Position numbers and translations under genes: made by a program. Shown here one piece after another: positions 36,000-45,431 of a stretch of DNA of 64,000 bases; positions within the stretch are counted from its first letter, which is position 1; every line of letters starts with the position of its first letter. The notes under the pieces are model-generated. The model had not been told where the DNA came from. It ran no database searches and was given only the letters and a program-made list of their open reading frames with translations. The DNA is from Polynucleobacter sp. JS-JIR-5-A7 (lineage in GTDB: Bacteria > Pseudomonadota > Gammaproteobacteria > Burkholderiales > Burkholderiaceae): the NCBI RefSeq assembly GCF_018687935.1, contig NZ_CP061308.1, positions 2,040,048-2,104,047 of the forward strand. The letters are read 5' to 3'.

Positions 36000-36860
36000 G
36001 TGCGAAAAATCCTTTTGAATTTCGGTCTCAACATCATCTCTGTGCTGCCCCTAGCAGTAGTGCAGGTATTTGGCGCAATTTTGGGTCTTTTGGCTTATTT
36101 GGGCTCAAAACAATATCGCTCATTATTTAGGCCTCAATACGAAGCTGTAGTGAATGCCCGCAAACTCCCTTTCAAACTCTGGGAAGCAGTGCGCGCATCG
36201 GGCATGCTGTTTTCAGATAGCCTGTGGATCTGGCGCAATCCCAAAAAAGCATTAGCAATCACCACCGTGCACAACTGGAATGTCGTACAGGATGCCATGT
36301 CTGAAGGTAAGGGCATGATCATTCTCTGTCCACATCTAGGTGGCTTTGAAATCATTCCTCGCTATCTTGCAAACCATTACCCAGCAACCATCATGTACCG
36401 CCCATCTCGCCAAGAATGGCTTAATGAAGTTGTTGAGGCAGGTCGCGCCTACCCTAACATGCATTTTGTCCCAACTAATCTCAACGGCGTCCGCCAAATG
36501 ACGCGGGCGCTTTCCAAGGGAGAGGCAATCGCCATCCTTCCCGATCAGGTACCAAGCGGCGGTGATGGCATTTGGGCTCATTTTTTTGAACGTCCTGCCT
36601 ACACAACCACCTTGCCAATTCGTCTTGCGAATCGCCACAACACTCCTGCAGTCATGTTTACAGCAAAAAGAAACGCGCTAGGCAAAGGATGGACGATTGA
36701 CGCCAAACGTTTAGATGCGTTTTCAGACGATGCCAATATTGCGGTCAAAGAATTAAACACTTCGATTGAAAACGCGATTTTGGTTGCACCAGAACAATTT
36801 ATTTGGTCTTACAACCGCTATAAGCATCCAGCCGGTGCAGAATTGCCGCCCAGCGTTTAA
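36000..36860 (+). CDS. lysophospholipid/lipid A acyltransferase, LpxL (HtrB) family
   Basis: A 286-residue inner-membrane acyltransferase of the LPLAT superfamily that adds a secondary acyl chain to lipid A or a related lipid. An N-terminal hydrophobic anchor (about 5-30) precedes the catalytic HX4E motif HLGGFE. YRPSRQEWL and LPDQVPSGGDGIWAHFFERP are typical LpxL segments. The start is GTG 36000, directly behind GGAGG, an unusually short spacing; TTG 36015 is an alternative. It is first of two acyltransferases in tandem and is divergent from metK. Confidence 0.87.
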   Translation: MRKILLNFGLNIISVLPLAVVQVFGAILGLLAYLGSKQYRSLFRPQYEAVVNARKLPFKLWEAVRASGMLFSDSLWIWRNPKKALAITTVHNWNVVQDAMSEGKGMIILCPHLGGFEIIPRYLANHYPATIMYRPSRQEWLNEVVEAGRAYPNMHFVPTNLNGVRQMTRALSKGEAIAILPDQVPSGGDGIWAHFFERPAYTTTLPIRLANRHNTPAVMFTAKRNALGKGWTIDAKRLDAFSDDANIAVKELNTSIENAILVAPEQFIWSYNRYKHPAGAELPPSV

Positions 36861-36879
36861 TCAATTTATTATTTTTGAG

Positions 36880-37779
36880 ATGACCTGGTTATCCAACCTC
36901 TTCAATTTCTTAGCGCTTAGCTTATTGCGCTTATTTGCCTTTCTGCCATACACCATCACGATTTATGTGGGCTATGGACTTGGTTGGTTGGCAGCCCATA
37001 TACCCAATAGTCGCGCCCAGGTTGTTAAAACGAATTTGCGACTGTGTTTTCCCAATCTGAGCGAAGTGGAAATTGATCAGCTTGCGCTGGAGCACTGGAA
37101 ATTATTTGGTCGCAGCGTATTGGAGAGAAGCCGAATTTGGCTTGGCAGTGGCAATCAAATCACCGATATCGTCACGATAAATTCTGCCATTACCTTGGGT
37201 GATCGCAAGCCACGCCTACTCATCAACCCCCACTTTGTTGGCCTTGAGGGTGGTTTTATGGCGCTCTCTGTACTGGCTAACCAGCATGATTGGCCAAGGG
37301 GTGCAGGCCTCTACCAAAATATGAAGAACCCCTTCTTCAATCAAAAAATGATTGAATGGAGAAATCGCTTTGGGGGTAAATCGATTGAAAGACAAAGTCG
37401 ACTCCGCGATCTCATCCGTGAAATTCAGACAGGTAACTTTATTTTTATTGCTCCTGATATTGATTTGGGGCCAAGAGACTCAGTCTTTGTCCCTTTCTTC
37501 GGTATTCAAACCAACACTATCACTTCCGTATCACGCCTTGCCAAATTGAGCGGAGCTGAGGTGTGTTTAATGACCACTACGCTAAATCAAGATCGCAAAG
37601 GCTATACCTGCAATATCAGTGAACCTTTGCCCAACTTTCCAAGCGATGATGTAGAAAAAGATACAGCTCGTCTTAATCTATATATTGAAGAACTTGTTCG
37701 AGAAAGACCAGCAGAGTACTATTGGGTTCATAAACGCTTTAAGCATCGCCCTCCTGGTGAGGCTAGCCTTTACGATTAA
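36880..37779 (+). CDS. second LpxL-type acyltransferase
   Basis: A protein of 299 residues from ATG 36880, 19 bases after the first acyltransferase; the frame is open further upstream but inside the previous gene. It has an N-terminal membrane segment, VVKTNLRLCFPNL, the catalytic HX4E as HFVGLE, MKNPFFNQKMIEWRNRFGG, and the C-terminal RPAEYYWVHKRFKHRP. It is clearly a paralogue of the gene at 60041-60982 and only a distant relative of its direct neighbour. The likely role is late acylation of lipid A; acceptor and chain length are unknown. Confidence 0.87.
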   Translation: MTWLSNLFNFLALSLLRLFAFLPYTITIYVGYGLGWLAAHIPNSRAQVVKTNLRLCFPNLSEVEIDQLALEHWKLFGRSVLERSRIWLGSGNQITDIVTINSAITLGDRKPRLLINPHFVGLEGGFMALSVLANQHDWPRGAGLYQNMKNPFFNQKMIEWRNRFGGKSIERQSRLRDLIREIQTGNFIFIAPDIDLGPRDSVFVPFFGIQTNTITSVSRLAKLSGAEVCLMTTTLNQDRKGYTCNISEPLPNFPSDDVEKDTARLNLYIEELVRERPAEYYWVHKRFKHRPPGEASLYD

Positions 37780-37788
37780 AGAGATATT

Positions 37789-38691
37789 TTGAGCGCTCAT
37801 CAAGCCAACACTGGACGCAAACTTCGCTTCACCAAAATGCATGGTGCTGGCAATGACTTTATCGTGCTCAATGGCATCGATCAAGACCTCAGCGGCATCA
37901 CACGCGAGCAGTGGCAATCGTTAGCTCATCGTCAATTTGGCATTGGTGCTGATCAAATTCTCTTGGTGGAAAAAGCTACCAGACCCGATGCGGATTTTAA
38001 ATATCGGATTTTTAATGCAGACGGTGGCGAAGTAGAGCAATGCGGTAATGGCTCGCGTTGTTTTGTGCGCTTCGTATTAGATCAAGGCTTATCCACTAAA
38101 AATCCTTTACGTGTCGAAGTTGCACACACTATTCTCTCGCTTAAATCTTATCCAGATGGACAGGTTGAGGTAGATATGGGTGCACCAATTTTTGAGCCTA
38201 GCCAAATCCCATTTAATGACAATGGCTTGGCAAGCATGCAAGAGTTTCATGAAACGCTTTACGCCCTTCCCCTAGATCACCCTGCGACACACGATAGTTT
38301 TGTTGGTGTTGTATCTATGGGCAATCCACATGCCGTACAAGTCGTAAGTGATATTGGTAGCGCACCTGTTCTTGAAGAAGGGCCTGAAATTGAAAAACAC
38401 CCTGCGTTTCCAAAAAAGGTAAATGCGGGCTACATGCAGGCTGTTAATCGCAATGAAATTAAATTGCGCGTATACGAACGTGGCGCAGGAGAAACTTTGG
38501 CCTGCGGTACTGGTGCTTGCGCGGCTGTAGTGTCGGGGATTCGCAGGGGTTTGTTGGACTCGCCAGTAAAGGTTCATACCCGCGGTGGGGATCTTCAAAT
38601 TGCCTGGGGCGGGATCGTCAATAACGTTACTCAGCCCGTCATTATGACTGGACCAGCTGTTACCGTATTTGAAGGTGAAACAGAAATCTAA
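37789..38691 (+). CDS. dapF: diaminopimelate epimerase
   Basis: A 300-residue PLP-independent racemase that converts LL- to meso-diaminopimelate for lysine and peptidoglycan. The start segment LRFTKMHGAGNDFIV and the two catalytic Cys, in EQCGNGSRC and ACGTGACAAV, are present. TTG 37789 is the likely start (AGAG upstream, no ATG before the conserved KMHGAGNDF). It follows the acyltransferases by 9 bases. It converges on pyrE. Confidence 0.95.
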   Translation: MSAHQANTGRKLRFTKMHGAGNDFIVLNGIDQDLSGITREQWQSLAHRQFGIGADQILLVEKATRPDADFKYRIFNADGGEVEQCGNGSRCFVRFVLDQGLSTKNPLRVEVAHTILSLKSYPDGQVEVDMGAPIFEPSQIPFNDNGLASMQEFHETLYALPLDHPATHDSFVGVVSMGNPHAVQVVSDIGSAPVLEEGPEIEKHPAFPKKVNAGYMQAVNRNEIKLRVYERGAGETLACGTGACAAVVSGIRRGLLDSPVKVHTRGGDLQIAWGGIVNNVTQPVIMTGPAVTVFEGETEI

Positions 38692-38708
38692 GCTAGCTTT
38701 CTGCTTTC

Positions 38709-39377
38709 TTAGATGCCGTATTTTTCGCGATAGGCTTTTACTGCCGGCAAATAATTTGTTAACTGAGCATCGCTTGAAGCAGTTAAGAAAGACATTAAGC
38801 CAGTCAAGTTCGCAATTGAAATGACTGGTAAGTTAAATTCTTGCTCAACCGCTTGCACCGCCGACTGATCACCAATCTCGGTTGCAGTTCCGGATCTTTC
38901 CATACGGTCTAAGGCAATCAAGACGGCCGCAGGTTCCGCTCCTGCTTTGCGAATAAGCTCTACGGACTCTCTGACAGAGGTGCCTGCAGAAATAACATCA
39001 TCAACAATCACTACCCTGCCTTTCACTGGCGCACCCACCAACACCCCACCCTCACCATGATCTTTGGCTTCTTTGCGGTTGTAGGCATACGGTACATTAA
39101 TCCCGTCGTCAGCCAAAGCAATTGCAGTAGCGGCTACCAAAGTAATGCCTTTGTAGGCAGGGCCATAGAGCATGTCAAATGGAAGTTTGGATTCTTGCAG
39201 GGCCTTAGCGTAATAACGACCCAAGGCGCCTAAGCGAGTACCGTCATCAAATCCGCCCGCGTTAAAGAAATAAGGCGAGAGTCTACCGGCTTTAGTTTTA
39301 AACTCTCCGAAGGACAAAACCTTTGCCTCCAAGGTAAAACGAATAAAGTTATCTTGATTTGAATTATTTGAGCTCAT
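38709..39377 (-). CDS. pyrE: orotate phosphoribosyltransferase
   Basis: A 222-residue enzyme that makes orotidine 5'-phosphate from orotate and PRPP. The PRPP-binding motif VVIVDDVISAGTS is near residues 122-134. FKTKAGRLSPYFFNAGGFDDG and YGPAYKGITL match the family; the flexible catalytic loop KEAKDHGEGG is present. It is divergent from xth with only 8 bases between the start codons, so the promoters must overlap or lie inside the genes. Confidence 0.95.
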   Translation of the reverse strand: MSSNNSNQDNFIRFTLEAKVLSFGEFKTKAGRLSPYFFNAGGFDDGTRLGALGRYYAKALQESKLPFDMLYGPAYKGITLVAATAIALADDGINVPYAYNRKEAKDHGEGGVLVGAPVKGRVVIVDDVISAGTSVRESVELIRKAGAEPAAVLIALDRMERSGTATEIGDQSAVQAVEQEFNLPVISIANLTGLMSFLTASSDAQLTNYLPAVKAYREKYGI

Positions 39378-39385
39378 AGGACTAC

Positions 39386-40168
39386 ATGTTACGCATCATT
39401 TCCGCGAACCTCAACGGTATCCGTTCTGCAGTCAAAAAAGGCTTTCTACCATGGGCTATGAAGCAAAAAGCAGACTTCATTTGCATGCAAGAGCTCAAGG
39501 CTCAGAAAGATGATCTAGAAGATGCCATCCTCAATCCTGACGGCATGCATGGCTTCTTTCATCATGCCGAGAAGAAAGGCTATAGTGGCTGCGGCATCTA
39601 TACGCCTCATAAGCCTGATGAGGTTCTCTACGGCTATGGCAATGATGAGTTTGATGCTGAAGGGCGTTACGTAGAAGCCAGATACAAGGGGTTATCAGTA
39701 ATCTCGGTTTATATGCCCTCAGGCTCAAGCTCCCCTGAGCGTCAAGAAGCCAAATATCGTTACCTCGATAGCTTCTTGCCTCACCTTATTAAACTCAAAA
39801 AATCCGGGAGAGAAATCGTACTCTGCGGCGACATCAATATTGCACATCACGAGATCGATTTAAAAAACTGGAAAGGTAATGTTAAAAATTCTGGCTTCCT
39901 TCCAGAGGAGCGAGCGTGGCTCACTAATCTCTTTGATAAGAACGGCTATGTAGATGTGTATCGCAAACTAGAGCCCAAAGCTGGAGAGTCTTGCTACACC
40001 TGGTGGAGTAACCGCGGTCAAGCCTATGCCAAGAATGTGGGGTGGCGCATTGACTATCAGATCAGCACACCAGGCATTGCTACTACTGCCAAGAAAACAG
40101 CAGTCTATAAAGATGAGCGCTTTTCAGATCACGCCCCGCTGACGGTCGACTATGACTGGAAGCTTTAA
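39386..40168 (+). CDS. xth: exodeoxyribonuclease III
   Basis: A 260-residue DNA repair nuclease (AP endonuclease and 3' exonuclease). The start LRIISANLNGIRSAVKKGF, the metal Glu in CMQELKAQ, DINIAHHEIDLKNWKGN, and the C-terminal FSDHAPLTVDYDW with the catalytic Asp-His pair are all canonical for the Xth/ExoA family. It is divergent from pyrE and convergent with the MFS transporter. Confidence 0.95.
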   Translation: MLRIISANLNGIRSAVKKGFLPWAMKQKADFICMQELKAQKDDLEDAILNPDGMHGFFHHAEKKGYSGCGIYTPHKPDEVLYGYGNDEFDAEGRYVEARYKGLSVISVYMPSGSSSPERQEAKYRYLDSFLPHLIKLKKSGREIVLCGDINIAHHEIDLKNWKGNVKNSGFLPEERAWLTNLFDKNGYVDVYRKLEPKAGESCYTWWSNRGQAYAKNVGWRIDYQISTPGIATTAKKTAVYKDERFSDHAPLTVDYDWKL

Positions 40169-40186
40169 GTATTAAAAAGAAGGAGA

Positions 40187-41506
40187 TTACTCCCCATCTT
40201 TTTTAATCTGCACAACCTTAAAGTGAATCGTTGCCCAAATCAGAATGAGGACAGGGGCACCAATGATCGCAGTGCCATAGAAAAAAGCTTGGTACCCGAA
40301 GCTGTCAACAAATACACCCGAGAAGCCTGCAAGCCATTTAGGCAGTAACAACATCATCGAACTAAAGAGTGCGTATTGAGTAGCTGAATAACGAATATTT
40401 GTCAGCGATGATAAGAAAGCAATAAAGGCAGCGCTAGCAATACCCGAGCTTAAGTTATCAGCTGAGATTACCCAAATCAAACCATGTAAATCATGGCCTT
40501 GGGTGGCAAGCCAAGCAAACAGTAAATTGCTTACGGCAGACAGTACTGCCCCTAAAAACAAAATTCGTAAGACGCCAAATCGCAGAGTGAGGACGCCACC
40601 TACAAATGCACCAACTAAAGTCATCACGACACCAAACACTTTACTGACTGCCGCTACTTCATCTTTGGTATAGCCCATATCGACATAAAATGGATTAGCC
40701 ATAATGCCCATTACGACATCGCTAATACGATAGATTGCGATGAGTGACAAAATCAAAATCGCATGCCAACGATAGCGGGTGATGAATTCTGCAAAAGGTT
40801 CTATCAAGGTTTGATAAAGCCATGCTTTAGCATTACGCGCTTTGGCTAATTCATAGCGTGCTGGCTCAGTACTTAATAGCGTAGTGAATACGCCAACACC
40901 AATGGAGGCGGCCATACAAAGATAAGCGAATTGCCAGGCACTAGCGTCATAACCGCTGCCTGTTTCAGCTCTTGCAGCGAGCCACAATACGCCCGCACCC
41001 GCCCAAATCAACGCCAGTCGATAGCCTGTTTGGTAAGTAGCTGCCAAGGCGGCTTGATGATCGCTATTAGCTGATTCAATGCGGAAGGCATCTAAAGCAA
41101 TATCTTGAGTCGCTGAACCAAATGCCACCAGCAGCGCGCACCAAACAATGGAGTTCAGAGCCAGCTTGGGATCTAAAGAAGACATTCCTACAAGACCCAA
41201 AATAATGAGCGCTTGCGCAAAAAGCAACCAACTTCTTCTGCGCCCCAGCAACTGAGTCAAAAAAGGAATTTGCACACGATCCACTAATGGCGCCCAAACC
41301 CATTTGAATGCATAGATCAAGCCAACCCAAGTGAGATAGCCAATCGTGCTGCGATCAATACCTGCTTCACGCAACCAAAAACTTAAAGTGCCGAGAATCA
41401 GTAAAAGAGGCAAGCCAGCGGAGAAGCCCAGAAACAGCATTCGCAAACATGGCCATTCGAGGTATACCCGAAAATCCTTTAGCCAAGATTGAACTGCACT
41501 TAACAC
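40187..41506 (-). CDS. MFS transporter, AmpG-like muropeptide permease
   Basis: A 439-residue 12-helix major facilitator. The early FLGFSAGLPLLLILGTLSFWL followed by the Asp-containing loop GIDRSTIGYLTWVGLIYAFK, VWAPLVDR, and AFGSATQDIALDAFRIE are typical of AmpG, which imports anhydromuropeptides for cell-wall recycling. The muropeptide substrate is inferred from similarity and fits the lytic transglycosylase in this window. Other solutes cannot be excluded. It is 15 bases after metW and could be in its transcript. Confidence 0.82.
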   Translation of the reverse strand: MLSAVQSWLKDFRVYLEWPCLRMLFLGFSAGLPLLLILGTLSFWLREAGIDRSTIGYLTWVGLIYAFKWVWAPLVDRVQIPFLTQLLGRRRSWLLFAQALIILGLVGMSSLDPKLALNSIVWCALLVAFGSATQDIALDAFRIESANSDHQAALAATYQTGYRLALIWAGAGVLWLAARAETGSGYDASAWQFAYLCMAASIGVGVFTTLLSTEPARYELAKARNAKAWLYQTLIEPFAEFITRYRWHAILILSLIAIYRISDVVMGIMANPFYVDMGYTKDEVAAVSKVFGVVMTLVGAFVGGVLTLRFGVLRILFLGAVLSAVSNLLFAWLATQGHDLHGLIWVISADNLSSGIASAAFIAFLSSLTNIRYSATQYALFSSMMLLLPKWLAGFSGVFVDSFGYQAFFYGTAIIGAPVLILIWATIHFKVVQIKKDGE

Positions 41507-41521
41507 CTTGAGATTATTACC

Positions 41522-42112
41522 CTATGCACGGCTGACACGAAATAAAGCCAAGCTGCCGAATAAATTTGGCATTAGAGTCACTTGTCGACCGTCATGCAAA
41601 ATGCACTGATCAATCACTTTGAGACCAATACTAGAGGCTAACTTTTCAAAGTCGGCTACAGTCAACACCCGTACGTTCGGAGTGTTGTACCACTGGTAAG
41701 GCAAGCTCTTAGAAACAGGCATACGGCCCAAGCCAACTGCCAAGCGATGAGACCAATGGGCAAAATTCGGAAATGACACAATTGATTCTTTACCGACACG
41801 TACCACTTCACGCAAAATCTTTTCCGTTTGATGAATGGTTTGTACTGTCTGTGACAACACGACCGTATCAAAGCTGTTATCTTCAAAGAGCGCCAAACCA
41901 CCCTCTAAGTCTTGTTGAATAACGTTCAAACCTTTTTGCACGCAAGACAAGACGCGCGCATCATCAATCTCTACACCATAAGCATGAACCGGTTTTTGCT
42001 TCTGCAAAAACTCTAAGAAACTACCATCACCACAACCTAAGTCAAGCACCTGGCTATTAGGCGCAATCCAATTGGCTATAGCAGTAAAGTCGGCACGCTG
42101 ATTCATGATCAT
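41522..42112 (-). CDS. metW: methionine biosynthesis protein MetW
   Basis: A 196-residue protein of the MetW family with a methyltransferase-like fold. VLDLGCGDGSFLEFL is the SAM-type loop; GVEIDDARVLSCVQKGLNVIQQDLE and TVVLSQTVQTIHQ are family-diagnostic. Where studied, MetW is needed for MetX activity. Its ATG overlaps the metX stop (ATGA), supporting a stable partnership. Confidence 0.94.
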   Translation of the reverse strand: MIMNQRADFTAIANWIAPNSQVLDLGCGDGSFLEFLQKQKPVHAYGVEIDDARVLSCVQKGLNVIQQDLEGGLALFEDNSFDTVVLSQTVQTIHQTEKILREVVRVGKESIVSFPNFAHWSHRLAVGLGRMPVSKSLPYQWYNTPNVRVLTVADFEKLASSIGLKVIDQCILHDGRQVTLMPNLFGSLALFRVSRA

Positions 42113-43248
42113 GATTGAACCTCACGCATTTGCTTGAAATAAGCTCTCACCAAATTGTGATATCGCTGATCATCTAACAGGAAGGCATCATGGCCGTGAG
42201 GTGCATCAATCTCGGCATAGGTCACTTCGCTCTTATTGCTCAAGAGAGATTGAACAATCTCGCGACTACGATTGGGTGGAAAGCGCCAATCGGTAGAAAA
42301 ACTCACTACCAAAAATTTGGCTTGTACTTCGGCTAAGGCGCGATTCAAACTACCATCGTAACGACGCGAAGGATCAAAATAATCTAAAGCACGCGTGATC
42401 AACAAATAGGTATTGGCATCAAAGTAGGTAGAAAACTTATCACCCTGATGACGCAAATAACTTTCAACCTCAAACTCAACATCAAAACTAAAGCGATAGT
42501 CGTTTGATTCCCCATGAGGGCGCTGTAACTCACGCCCAAATTTCTCGGCCATGTCATCATCAGATAAATAAGTGATGTGACCAACCATCCGCGCTAAACG
42601 CAAGCCCCGCTTGGGCACGACACCGTGCTCGTAATAATTACCACCATGAAAATCGGGGTCAGACAGAATCGCATTTCGTGCCACCTCATTAAACGCAATG
42701 TTCTGAGCGCTTAACTTTGGAGTCGAAGCAATCACAACGCAGTGCTCAAGACGCTTAGGAAATTGAATGGCCCAAGCCATCGCCTGCATCCCGCCCAAAC
42801 TTCCGCCCATGACCGCGGCAAACTTTCGAATGCCTAACTTGTCTGCTAAGCGTGCCTGGGTGTTTACCCAATCCTCAACAGTGACTACTGGAAAATCTGC
42901 ACCATAAGGTTTACCAGTAGCTGGATTAATACTCATCGGACCGGTAGAGCCAAAGCAGGAGCCTAAATTATTGACACCAATCACAAAAAAATGATTCGTA
43001 TCAACCGGCTTGCCGGGGCCAATCATGTTATCCCACCAACCAATATCCTTAGGATCGTCGGGGCTTGGTCCCGCTGCATGATGGGATGCATTGAGCGCAT
43101 GGCAAATTAATACGGCATTAGTTTTATCAGCATTAAGCTTGCCGTAGGTTTCAATGACTAAGTCATAGCCAGACAATAAGGCGCCACTCTGCAAAGGCAG
43201 GGGCTCGGCAAAATGGATGGTGTTTCTAGAGAGGTATAGCTCGCTCAT
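42109..43248 (-). CDS. metX: homoserine O-acyltransferase MetX
   Basis: A 379-residue alpha/beta-hydrolase-fold enzyme that activates homoserine for methionine synthesis. The nucleophile Ser is in MGGSLGGMQAMAWA; the Asp and His of the triad are in the C-terminal part, the His in DAPHGHDAFLL. The sequence alone does not settle whether it uses acetyl- or succinyl-CoA; MetX proteins that work with MetW are often succinyltransferases. Both ends overlap their neighbours (slmA and metW) by 4 bases. Confidence 0.94.
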   Translation of the reverse strand: MSELYLSRNTIHFAEPLPLQSGALLSGYDLVIETYGKLNADKTNAVLICHALNASHHAAGPSPDDPKDIGWWDNMIGPGKPVDTNHFFVIGVNNLGSCFGSTGPMSINPATGKPYGADFPVVTVEDWVNTQARLADKLGIRKFAAVMGGSLGGMQAMAWAIQFPKRLEHCVVIASTPKLSAQNIAFNEVARNAILSDPDFHGGNYYEHGVVPKRGLRLARMVGHITYLSDDDMAEKFGRELQRPHGESNDYRFSFDVEFEVESYLRHQGDKFSTYFDANTYLLITRALDYFDPSRRYDGSLNRALAEVQAKFLVVSFSTDWRFPPNRSREIVQSLLSNKSEVTYAEIDAPHGHDAFLLDDQRYHNLVRAYFKQMREVQS

Positions 43249-43895
43249 TCTGACAAGAGCAGGCGCAAACTAACATCAGACGCATCCGTTGGCAATTTCT
43301 TAAAGCCGCTACGGGCAAATCGATGCCAACGACCTAAAACAAAACTCATCAACATCGCAGCACGAATGCTCACTTCTTCCTGACCCAGTTGAGCCCATGT
43401 ACCGCCCTGGGTTTGGGCAATACGCAAGGATTGCTTTAGCGATGCCTCTACGCGATCTAGTACTTGAGTAATGCGTTCTTGCAGTCGATCATCTTCTTGC
43501 AACAAAGCATCGCCCAATAAAACACGGGTCATACCAGGATTTTTTTCAGCAAAGAATAAGAGCATTTGCAAAATACCGCGCGCTTGAGCAAGTCCAGATT
43601 CTTCTTTTTGATTGATTTGATTGATCAAACCAAAAACAGTCTGCTCAATGAAAGAAATCAAGCCTTCAAACATCTGCGCTTTACTTGCAAAATGGCGGTA
43701 CAGAGCCGCCTCAGAAACCTCTATCTTGGCAGCTAAAGCAGCAGTCGTTACGCGTTCACCCCTCGGGTTTTGCAACATTTCTGCAAGGACTTGAAGAATC
43801 TGTAGACGACGCTCGCCAGGACGTGGTCGCTTGCGTGTTTTACCAGCGTCAGTATGATTGCTGTCGATATCGGCTGGCTCTAGAGATTCACGCAT
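43245..43895 (-). CDS. slmA: nucleoid occlusion factor SlmA (TetR family)
   Basis: A 216-residue TetR-fold DNA-binding protein. The HTH is RVTTAALAAKIEVSEAALYRHFASKAQMFEGLI at about residues 49-81, matching SlmA, which binds nucleoid sites and blocks FtsZ ring assembly over DNA. The N-terminus is basic (KTRKRPRPGERR). Its place between argB and metX is common in this group. Another TetR function is possible but less likely given the HTH. Confidence 0.88.
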   Translation of the reverse strand: MRESLEPADIDSNHTDAGKTRKRPRPGERRLQILQVLAEMLQNPRGERVTTAALAAKIEVSEAALYRHFASKAQMFEGLISFIEQTVFGLINQINQKEESGLAQARGILQMLLFFAEKNPGMTRVLLGDALLQEDDRLQERITQVLDRVEASLKQSLRIAQTQGGTWAQLGQEEVSIRAAMLMSFVLGRWHRFARSGFKKLPTDASDVSLRLLLSE

Positions 43896-43905
43896 GGCTA
43901 TGTAC

Positions 43906-44808
43906 TTATCTAGAACGAATCATCGTACCGAACGCTTGTTCAGTCAGAATTTCTAATAACAAAGAATGCTCTATTCGGCCATCAATGATGTGTACTGAGT
44001 TCACGCCACTTTTAGCAGCATCTAAAGCGGAAGAAATCTTTGGCAGCATACCCCCAGAGATCGTGCCATCAGCAAATAAGGCATCAATTTCTCGGGCGGT
44101 TAAATCGGTTAATAACTTGCCACTCTTATCCATGACACCAGGAATATTAGTCATCATGACCAACTTCTCTGCATGAAGGATTTCAGCCATCTTGCCAGCC
44201 ACTAAATCCGCATTAATGTTGAAAGCTTGACCTTCCGCACTAAAGCCAATCGGCGAAATCACCGGAATGAAAGCATCGTCCTGCAAAGCCTTCACTACTG
44301 CTGGATTAATCGCCTCAATCTCACCCACAAAACCGATGTCTACTTTTTTACCTGGCTCTGTTTCACTTGGAATCATCATTTTCTTGGCATGGATGAGTCC
44401 ACCATCTTTGCCAGTCAAGCCAACCGCTTGTCCACCAAAGTGATTAATCAGCATCACGATATCTTGCTGAACCTCGCCACCAAGAACCCATTCCACGACT
44501 TCCATCGTTTCTTCGTCTGTGACACGCATACCTTGGATAAAGGTTCCTGCTTTACCAATTTTCTTCAATGCTTCATCAATTTGCGGCCCGCCACCATGAA
44601 CCACCACAGGATTCATGCCGACTAACTTCAACAAAATAACGTCGCGGGCAAAACTTTCTTTAAGACGCTCCTCAACCATAGCATTGCCACCATACTTAAT
44701 TACGATCGTCTTGCCGTGATACTGGCGAATGTATGGCAGTGCTTCGGCAAGAATCTCCGCCTTTAATAAAGGCGGGATATCACTTAGAGCAGGTAAATGC
44801 TTAGTCAT
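43906..44808 (-). CDS. argB: acetylglutamate kinase
   Basis: A 300-residue arginine-biosynthesis kinase. The ATP and substrate motifs are TIVIKYGGNAM near residues 30-40, VVHGGGPQIDEAL, and the late NINADLVAGKMAEIL. An N-terminal extension before the core resembles the helix of arginine-inhibited, hexameric forms, so feedback control by arginine is plausible. It lies 10 bases before slmA and 12 after dksA, all on the minus strand. Confidence 0.95.
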   Translation of the reverse strand: MTKHLPALSDIPPLLKAEILAEALPYIRQYHGKTIVIKYGGNAMVEERLKESFARDVILLKLVGMNPVVVHGGGPQIDEALKKIGKAGTFIQGMRVTDEETMEVVEWVLGGEVQQDIVMLINHFGGQAVGLTGKDGGLIHAKKMMIPSETEPGKKVDIGFVGEIEAINPAVVKALQDDAFIPVISPIGFSAEGQAFNINADLVAGKMAEILHAEKLVMMTNIPGVMDKSGKLLTDLTAREIDALFADGTISGGMLPKISSALDAAKSGVNSVHIIDGRIEHSLLLEILTEQAFGTMIRSR

Positions 44809-44820
44809 TACAAATAGAAT

Positions 44821-45309
44821 TTATTCGCCAAATAATTTTTGACGGAGTTCGCGACGCTCTTGAGCCTCAAGAGATAAATTGGCTGTAGGCCTTGCAATTA
44901 AACGGTTCAAGCCGATTGGCTCCCCCGTTTCTTCGCACCAACCATAGTCGCCAGACTCAATGCGTCCAAGCGCTTGTTCTACTTTTTTCAACAATTTGCG
45001 CTCACGATCACGGGTGCGCAATTCCAAGGCATGCTCTTCTTCGATAGTCGCGCGATCAGCTGGATCAGGAACCAGAATATTCTCACGCAAGTGCTCAGTG
45101 GTTTCAGATGCATTTTTTAAAATATCTTCTTTGAGCGTAAGCAATTTTTGACGGAAAAAATCTAACTGGGCAGCGCTCATGTAGTCCTTGTCGGACATCT
45201 TAAGCAATTCTGCTTCTGTTAAAGGTGCGCCCTTGACTGCTTTAGCGCTAGTAGCTTTGCTGCTCGCTTTTGTAGCGCTTGCAGGTTTTGTTGCTGTTTT
45301 TACCGTCAT
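44821..45309 (-). CDS. dksA: RNA polymerase-binding transcription factor DksA (Cys-depleted)
   Basis: A 162-residue DksA. The coiled-coil core with the tip Asp pair (VPDPADRATIEEEHALELRTRDRE) is intact. The C-terminal finger reads YGWCEETGEPIG and later ANLSLEAQ, so only one of the four classic zinc Cys remains (pattern C-T-S-A). This form is normal in Alpha- and Betaproteobacteria and should not need zinc. The N-terminal 30 residues are Lys/Ala/Thr-rich. It works with ppGpp at promoters. The next upstream gene encodes a COG0523 metallochaperone. Confidence 0.94.
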   Translation of the reverse strand: MTVKTATKPASATKASSKATSAKAVKGAPLTEAELLKMSDKDYMSAAQLDFFRQKLLTLKEDILKNASETTEHLRENILVPDPADRATIEEEHALELRTRDRERKLLKKVEQALGRIESGDYGWCEETGEPIGLNRLIARPTANLSLEAQERRELRQKLFGE

Positions 45310-45431
45310 CTCATTCTTTCCTAGATTTGAAGCATTATTGCCTCATTCTGCCAAACTTTTACAGTCCTTCAATCAATATTCTTGAATATTTACCAATCTT
45401 GACCATGGCGGCGGATTGTACCCGAATCTTT

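Noticed and set aside
36766..36879. Upstream extension of the second acyltransferase into the first
   Set aside because: It would lie inside the first acyltransferase gene in another frame; the conserved N-terminus begins at the ATG at 36880.
45375..45390. AATATTC-TT-GAATATT palindrome upstream of dksA
   Set aside because: Short and AT-only; such palindromes are common by chance and it matches no operator I can name.
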